NCBI RefSeq assembly: GCF_000003195.3
Contig: NW_018396401.1
Span: 310,660-374,659, forward strand
Length of the DNA stretch: 64,000 nucleotides
Direction: 5' to 3'
DNA from: Sorghum bicolor
Lineage: Eukaryota > Streptophyta > Magnoliopsida > Poales > Poaceae
This document shows, piece after piece, positions 58,901-64,000 of this stretch (positions are counted from its first letter, which is position 1; each line of letters starts with the position of its first letter). The translations under genes were made by a program, and so were the position numbers. The notes under the pieces were generated by a model that was not told the DNA's origin, searched no databases, and saw nothing but the letters and a program-made list of their open reading frames with translations.

Positions 58901-59183
58901 CACCCAGATATGTGGGACCGTACCAAGTGCTAGAGAGGAAAGGCCCAGTGGCCTATAAGATTCAGTTACCTGAAGAGATGAGCTCGATCTTTCCGGTCTT
59001 GCATGTGTCGCAACTACGGAAATGTTTGAAAGTGCCTGAGCAAAGAATTGAACCTCGAGGGATCAAGATAAAAGCAGACCTAGAGTATAAGGAGCAGCCA
59101 GTGGGGATTGTGGATACCAAGGAGCGAGTAACCCGAAACAAAGTTGTCAGAACTTATAAAGTGGTGTGGAGTCATCATGACGA
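55901..59183 (+). pseudogene. pol: Chromovirus Pol (PR-RT-RNase H-INT), with stops, a frameshift and a gap
   Basis: Protease (FDSGSSHSF near 56015) is in the gag frame. At about 56441-56446 the frame slips: 'LPGLPQIGR' then TAG, where the next frame reads [10 protein letters not shown], as if one C were lost. RT follows ('[18 protein letters not shown]', '[14 protein letters not shown]', catalytic FIDD at 56952-56961), with TGA at 57133-57135 and TAG at 57466-57468 (in '[18 protein letters not shown]'; CAG to TAG is likely). RNase H ('[21 protein letters not shown]') and integrase ('CDTCCRVKA', 'SMDFITGLP', 'ISDRGPQF', 'GQTERLNQ', '[10 protein letters not shown]') then read through to the gap, which removes most of the chromodomain. 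RT before integrase is the Ty3/gypsy order. Confidence 0.93.
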
Positions 59184-59283
59184 NNNNNNNNNNNNNNNNN
59201 NNNNNNNNNNNNNNNNNNNNNNNNNNNNNNNNNNNNNNNNNNNNNNNNNNNNNNNNNNNNNNNNNNNNNNNNNNNNNNNNNNN
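59184..59283. other. Assembly gap (100 N)
   Basis: Exactly 100 Ns, the conventional placeholder for unknown length. Flanks align to 48556 and 48724 of the parallel copy, so about 167 bases are expected there: the chromodomain end, polypurine tract and first 52 bases of the LTR. Confidence 0.98.
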
Positions 59284-62200
59284 AGCACTCTCATCAATCA
59301 TAAGCATCATGAGCATGTCATTCTTCTAAGAATATGATTTTATGTGCAGCATTTCATAAGTTTTAAATATGTTAAAAATGTGGTGCTTGTTTCTAAAATA
59401 GTGAAATATTCAAATTAGGTTGCTTTATGTGTAAGAAGAATTAAGAACATTTTTGTGCAATTTTTGGAGCTATGGAAATTGAGAAATGGAATTTATACAA
59501 AATATCTAAAATAACTTTATTTAAAAACCCAGAACTAAGTTTTAATTGGTAATTCAAATTCTATTTAGAATTTGGTCTTACCTATTAAAGCAAAGTTGTA
59601 GAGCTTTTAGTTTGGCACCACTTTGCTTTTGGGTGAAAATGGTGAAAATGATTTGAAAATGGTCAAAATGCTTTTGGAAGAGGATTTGAGAAAAGAAATT
59701 CAAAAAAAAAAATAGAAAAGGGAAAGGGGGCGCTAGCAGGCCGCGGCCTCGCTTCTGGCCCGCTGGCCGAAGCCGGCCTGGCCCGCCCGCGCCTTCCCCT
59801 TCCCCCTCCTCGCGCTCGCGCCCGCATCCGCGCGCGCGGACGGCCTCGTCGTGCCGCCGTGGCGCGCCGGCAGAGCCTGGCCGCCGCGTGACGGGCATGC
59901 GACGGCGTGGAGATGCCCTGGTCGGCCACTAGGAGCCCCTGGACGCGCTCGCCGAAGCCCCCGCTCCCATTTGCGCCCTCCACCGCTCGCTCTCGCCTCT
60001 CTGCTCGCTCTCGCGCAGCGCTCGCCGCTCCGCCGCACGCCATAGCCGCCGACGGCTCGGAGCTCCTCTCCCGGCCAGCTCCGGCCCTCTCCTTCCCCTT
60101 CGCGACCACCACCGGCTCCGCCTCGTCCTTCCGCGTCGCGTGCTTGCGCTCTTCCGCGCTCGGTAAGCCCTGCGTGTCCGCTAGAGCTCACCGGAGTAAG
60201 TCGGAGCTCCGGCGACCTCTCGGCTCGCGCGGTTCTCCCTCTCCTCTCTGTCTCTGCTTGCGCTCATAGGTGCTTTGGGTCCGCCTTGACCTCGCGCACC
60301 TTTTCCCGTCACTAGCTCACGCTCTACCGCCGTGAAACGGCCGGACCACGGCGAGCAGCGCCGCCGCGTCCGCCATTCACGACGGCGAGGTAGTTCCGGT
60401 GCTCGTCCGGTGCCAAAGAGGGTACGGCTGGACTCGTCTCGTTCGCGCGAAGCCGTAGGTGCTCACGGTGTCGCCGGAAACCTCACCGGCGGCGAGATTC
60501 CGGCCGATCTTTGGCCGCGGGGTCACGGGCTGGATGACAGGTGGGGTCCTCTGACTCGCGTGTCCCACCTGTCAGTGACTCAGAGGGAATGGATCCGGGT
60601 GCGTTTAGTGTTTTAGGTGGTTTTCCGTTTTAAAAGTTTTTCCAGGAAATGATTTAAATGTTCAAAAATCCATATCTTGATGAATATAGCTCCAAAAATG
60701 GTGAAATAAATTTTGGTGTGTTCCTTATTTCCAGATCTACAGCCTAGTATGATTGCATGTCATGTTTGAGTAACTTTCCTGTAAGAATATAATTAATCCA
60801 TGTTTTTCCTAAACTTGGAAAATGCATAGTAAATAAAATAGGGTTCAGAAAAATGTAAAACTTGTTTTGCTGGCTCTGCATGTGTGTTTAATCACCGAGA
60901 AAATATTGTTACATATTATTTGGTGAATTAATGAATTTATGGTAATTTAAATGCTTTCATGGCAGTGCTTTATGATTTTTAATAATTAAATGGGTCATGC
61001 AATAAATCTGGAAAATTTTGTGGGTGTTTCTTATGATATTAGATAAATTGTAAAAATATGAAATCTGTTGTTTGACACTTATATCACAGTAGGGTGATTA
61101 TACTTGCCTTATCCATTAATATTGTGATTTTTGTGGCCCAAAATAAGTATCCAAAAATCATGAAAATTTTACAGTAGACTTTATGCTTAGCTGGTAGTCT
61201 CCTGTAATTTTTGTGGAATTTATTGATGAACAGAATTGCATTTGATTTTTAATGGGCTTAGAAATGAATAAAGAAAACTATGAATGGTTGTATATATAGG
61301 TTGAATGGAGTAAGTTGGGTTTGGTGTATCTTTGAAGCATCATGGAGGTTGCTGGTTGCATTTGAAAAATAATTATAGAAGAGAATGTAATAGATGTTTG
61401 ATTCAATTATTTATTCTTGGATGATGTTGACTACCTTGTAATAAGCATGACCAAGTGCATTACCTATGCATCATAACATGACTCCTTTGGTACTCTCCCA
61501 TATAAGCATCCACTCGGGCATCTCGCACTCCACTCATGAGCATATATGCATCATACAGGCTCGCAGGAGAACGAGGTGGGAACCGAGGAACCCGAGGAGA
61601 TACAGGAGCAGGAACCTCCGGAAACACAGGAAACCGGAGAGGAATTGCAAGAGTGTCCGGATCACCGACCCAGCACCTTTGAGAAAGGCAAGCCCCGGAG
61701 CATTCTAAGTCTCCCTATTCTCGCTAACTTATGTGATGCACTATACTTGTTCTACTACTGCATTTAAGTGGTAGGAGTTGCCTGATACCGTTGCTGCATA
61801 TGTACTCCTTGTTATCCTTACTCGTTTATCTACCTTGTCCTATGTAGATAGGCGCAGAGTCTATGCTTAGCTTGCTTAGTCCGGTAGAAGTCGGGTGATT
61901 CCCTGTCACCTGCGAGATATAGGTGGATACCTGCTTGATTAAGCAACGGATGCTTGGGGATAGGAATAACCAAGTGTGGAATGTAATGGGAGACCGGGCA
62001 GGGACTTATGGTGGGTCGACCATAGTGCCCCCGCCTGTGTCGATTAAGGACCGATCGTTGACGGCCCTCTTGTCATGTTGAACGCATGCCCCACATTTAG
62101 TTGGAAGGATAAGTCGTTCCGACCGCGAAGCCTGAGCACTATCCGGGCCGGGAATCGGCCCGATGTACGCGCTGTATTGGTGATGGTTGAGGAGAACGAC

Positions 62201-63193
62201 GAGGGCGCGGCGCGCAACCTTGGTATACCTTGGATACCTCGGTCGCCGGAACGGTCCTCGGGTACGGGCGGTGCCTGTCGAACCCGCGAATTGGTCCTGG
62301 ATAGTGCAACACGGTGACCTGTAGCTGACTTGATCAGTGAGTGTGGTTTGTGTGGGGAATAAATTCGCCAGCTGGTTAGAAATCGATTCGAATCGCCATC
62401 GCTCCTGGATAGTGAGCACTTGACATGAGCCCTGTCCTCGTAGTAAGGACTATGGAACACTTGGGTTATGATGATGAATAGTTTTAAGAAATGCTATGAT
62501 GAGGTACTATCATAGTCTCATACTTGCTTGTAATAGTGCAGGTGCAAACCTAGACGATAGGTAATGATACTTTCAACTTGAGCCAATTAAAAGAAGAAAG
62601 ACTTATGTAGGTTATGTTAGCGAAATACTGCGGTTTTGCAAAATGGTCGTCAGCTACCCCACTATATAGCCTTCATGATCCTTGATGAGTCTTTATTTTA
62701 AGTTTATGACGGGTAAGTCTAGCTGAGTACCTTCTCGTACTCAGGGTTCTATTCCCATGTTGTTTTGCAGATGGTCAAATGTACTATGGTTATTGCATCC
62801 TCTGTCTGTACCCAGCTATGGGTGGTGACTAGACCAAGGGCGATGGTCACTCCGTCTCTTCTTTTGCTTTTGTGGGAATGACCGAACTATGGCACTGTAA
62901 CAGACTTATCGTGTGTGTTGTAATTTCAAACTATGAAGCTTCCGCTACTTGAAGAACTTGGTTTGTAATAACTTTAAGCACTCCGATGTATTTTATGAAT
63001 GTTGTAATCTGGATGTACTTGTGGATGGCGACCGCTAAACTTATTACGATCTTGGCTGTTATGTGATGTGTGGTTTGAAATCCATCGAGATTTCACGGAC
63101 TACCGGGATTATATGGGCTTAAGCGTGATAGTTCGACTATGCAAATGGTCACTATTAGGCTTAATCTCTTATAATTTGGTCAGTTCTGTTACA
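59284..63193 (+). repeat. Chromovirus 3' LTR (start lost in the gap)
   Basis: Matches 48724-52632 almost base for base, ending TCAGTTCTGTTACA at 63193. Differences seen by eye are all transitions. Apparent ORFs are the same as in the 5' LTR. Confidence 0.95.
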
Positions 63194-63389
63194 CGCCACG
63201 TCCACGACCAGCGGGACGACGCGGTGGCTCATCCTCCTCGTCAATATCATCATCCTCATTTGGTGGCGGTTCTCGACGTGGTATGTTCAATTGGAGAGTT
63301 TGGAGCTGCTGCACCAAATCATTCATTTGTGTACGCAACTCCTGAAATTCCTCCACCGAAACAGCGGCACCATCTCCACGTCCTGCCAT
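63194..63389 (-). pseudogene. gag: CRM-like gypsy gag, first 65 codons (minus strand)
   Basis: The minus strand from ATG 63389 reads MAGRGDGAAVSVEEF to 'RRPAGRGRG', nearly identical to the gag start at 46101-46297, then is cut by the chromovirus LTR at 63193. The LTR end is exact, so this is a true integration point; the bases beside it are CGCCA. Confidence 0.92.
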
Positions 63390-64000
63390 GTTAGTAGAGG
63401 AAAAAAAAAGGACAATATATATGTGGAATCACTCCCTCACCACTTACAAAACAAGTTCTTTCTCTCCCTGAAAAGAGCAAGAACCGGGGCTGCGATCTGT
63501 AGGGAAGAGTGATTGTAACAGCGACGACGGTGCAACAACTCACGGTGCTTTAAGTGGAGCTTGGTGGGGTAATATGTTAGTGGAATGCACTGAAATGTAG
63601 TGATGCAAAACCAAATAATAATCCAAGAACAGAAGTCTAAGTTGCTGAATATAAAGGAAAGGATGCACAAAGAAAGGAATGAGATGTAGTAAGTGGATAG
63701 ATGATCACCAATTTGCACCAACCGAAAACTTGTTGCTGCCCAAACCCCTTTTTGGTGTGCTGCACACAGTTCTCTTTTTGTTTTTCTTTTTTTTTCTTTC
63801 TTGCTTTTCTTTTTTTTTTCTCTTTTTTTTTTGGAACAAAAACTCGTTTTCAGTCCTTCTTTTGACCCATAGACATCTTTTCTTTTAACCTCTGTGTCAA
63901 ACGCAGCACAACTTTCAACTAAAGGGGATCACTAAGACGGATGGTGCAGCACAAAAACAAGAAACTGCGGTGGGGAATATGTGGCGGTTAGAAAACAAGG
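63390..64000 (-). other. 5' leader of the CRM-like element (minus strand, runs off the window)
   Basis: Reverse complement of 45490-46100, including the long purine run (63770-63835 as pyrimidines). No LTR edge or PBS is reached before the window ends. Confidence 0.85.

Larger units (their letters stand above)
48672..63193 (+). mobile_element. Tekay/Del-type chromovirus (Ty3/gypsy), nearly complete, young
   Basis: The element has LTRs of about 3.96 kb (TGTAAC...GTTACA), a PBS, an extra ORF before gag, gag, and pol with a chromodomain lineage signature. The 100-N gap covers the pol 3' end and the 3' LTR start. By eye the LTRs differ at about 13 positions over 3.9 kb, all transitions, plus one base in an A run, so insertion is recent. 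The right LTR ends exactly at 63193 inside gag of a minus-oriented CRM-like element. On the left, instead of a target duplication, a piece of a second internal region (47838-48671) precedes the LTR. An extra ORF ahead of gag is known from rice RIRE3/RIRE8-like elements. Confidence 0.93.

Noticed and set aside
59080..59337. ORFs spanning the N run.
   Set aside because: They exist only because Ns were translated as unknown residues.
1..64000. Host protein-coding, tRNA or rRNA genes.
   Set aside because: Nearly every part of the window belongs to a satellite or an identifiable transposable element; no tRNA cloverleaf or rRNA segment was noticed, though a covariance-model scan was not possible.

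Overview
The window is plant repeat DNA from a grass nuclear genome and contains no convincing host gene. Two arrays of a tandem satellite (about 136-137 bp monomer, paired into about 272 bp dimers) occupy 1-7020 and 32890-38429. Monomer length and sequence style fit the centromeric satellite family of Andropogoneae (sorghum, sugarcane, Miscanthus); I infer this from memory without an alignment. Together with a centromere-type (CRM-like) Ty3/gypsy element, this suggests a centromeric or pericentromeric position. A run of exactly 100 Ns at 59184-59283 is an assembly gap.

Layout. (1) 1-7020 satellite. (2) 7021-32889 is a short, non-coding, minus-oriented LTR retrotransposon arranged as internal fragment - LTR - internal - LTR. 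Its left LTR is split by a CACTA (En/Spm) DNA transposon (9417-26087, 3-bp target duplication GGT). The CACTA transposase gene is itself split by a complete Ty1/copia Sirevirus (12615-23033, target duplication CTCGT). This nest is four levels deep including the satellite, and the uninterrupted LTR copy at 29810-32889 preserves the empty site. (3) 32890-38429 satellite. (4) 38430-41694 is the 5' part of a second Sirevirus, cut by (5) a minus-strand CRM-like Ty3/gypsy element (41695 to about 45240). (6) 45241-47837 is a plus-strand gag/protease fragment of the same gypsy family. (7) 47838-63193 is a young Tekay/Del-type chromovirus with 3.96-kb LTRs plus a truncated tandem partner on its left. 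(8) 63194-64000 is an inverted second copy of the gypsy 5' leader and gag start.

Genes and how they work together. The CACTA encodes on the minus strand a small GRF-zinc-finger/membrane protein and a TNP2 transposase that can be read through splice junctions into a C48 (Ulp1-like) peptidase domain, whose catalytic cysteine seems lost. The Sirevirus has gag and pol in one frame with stops between and within them. The chromovirus has an extra ORF ahead of gag, then gag, then a pol that ends in a chromodomain.

The most interesting signal is that extra ORF (53453-54496). Its N-terminus closely follows the histone H3 tail, keeps K9 in its ARKS context, and replaces the other main modifiable lysines (K4, K14, K18, K23) by arginine. 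It is followed by a coiled coil and an acidic tail. Because the same element encodes a chromodomain, the class of module that reads methylated H3 tails, an element-encoded H3K9 mimic is a testable hypothesis. Most coding units carry nonsense or frameshift changes, so the window is largely a graveyard of recent insertions.
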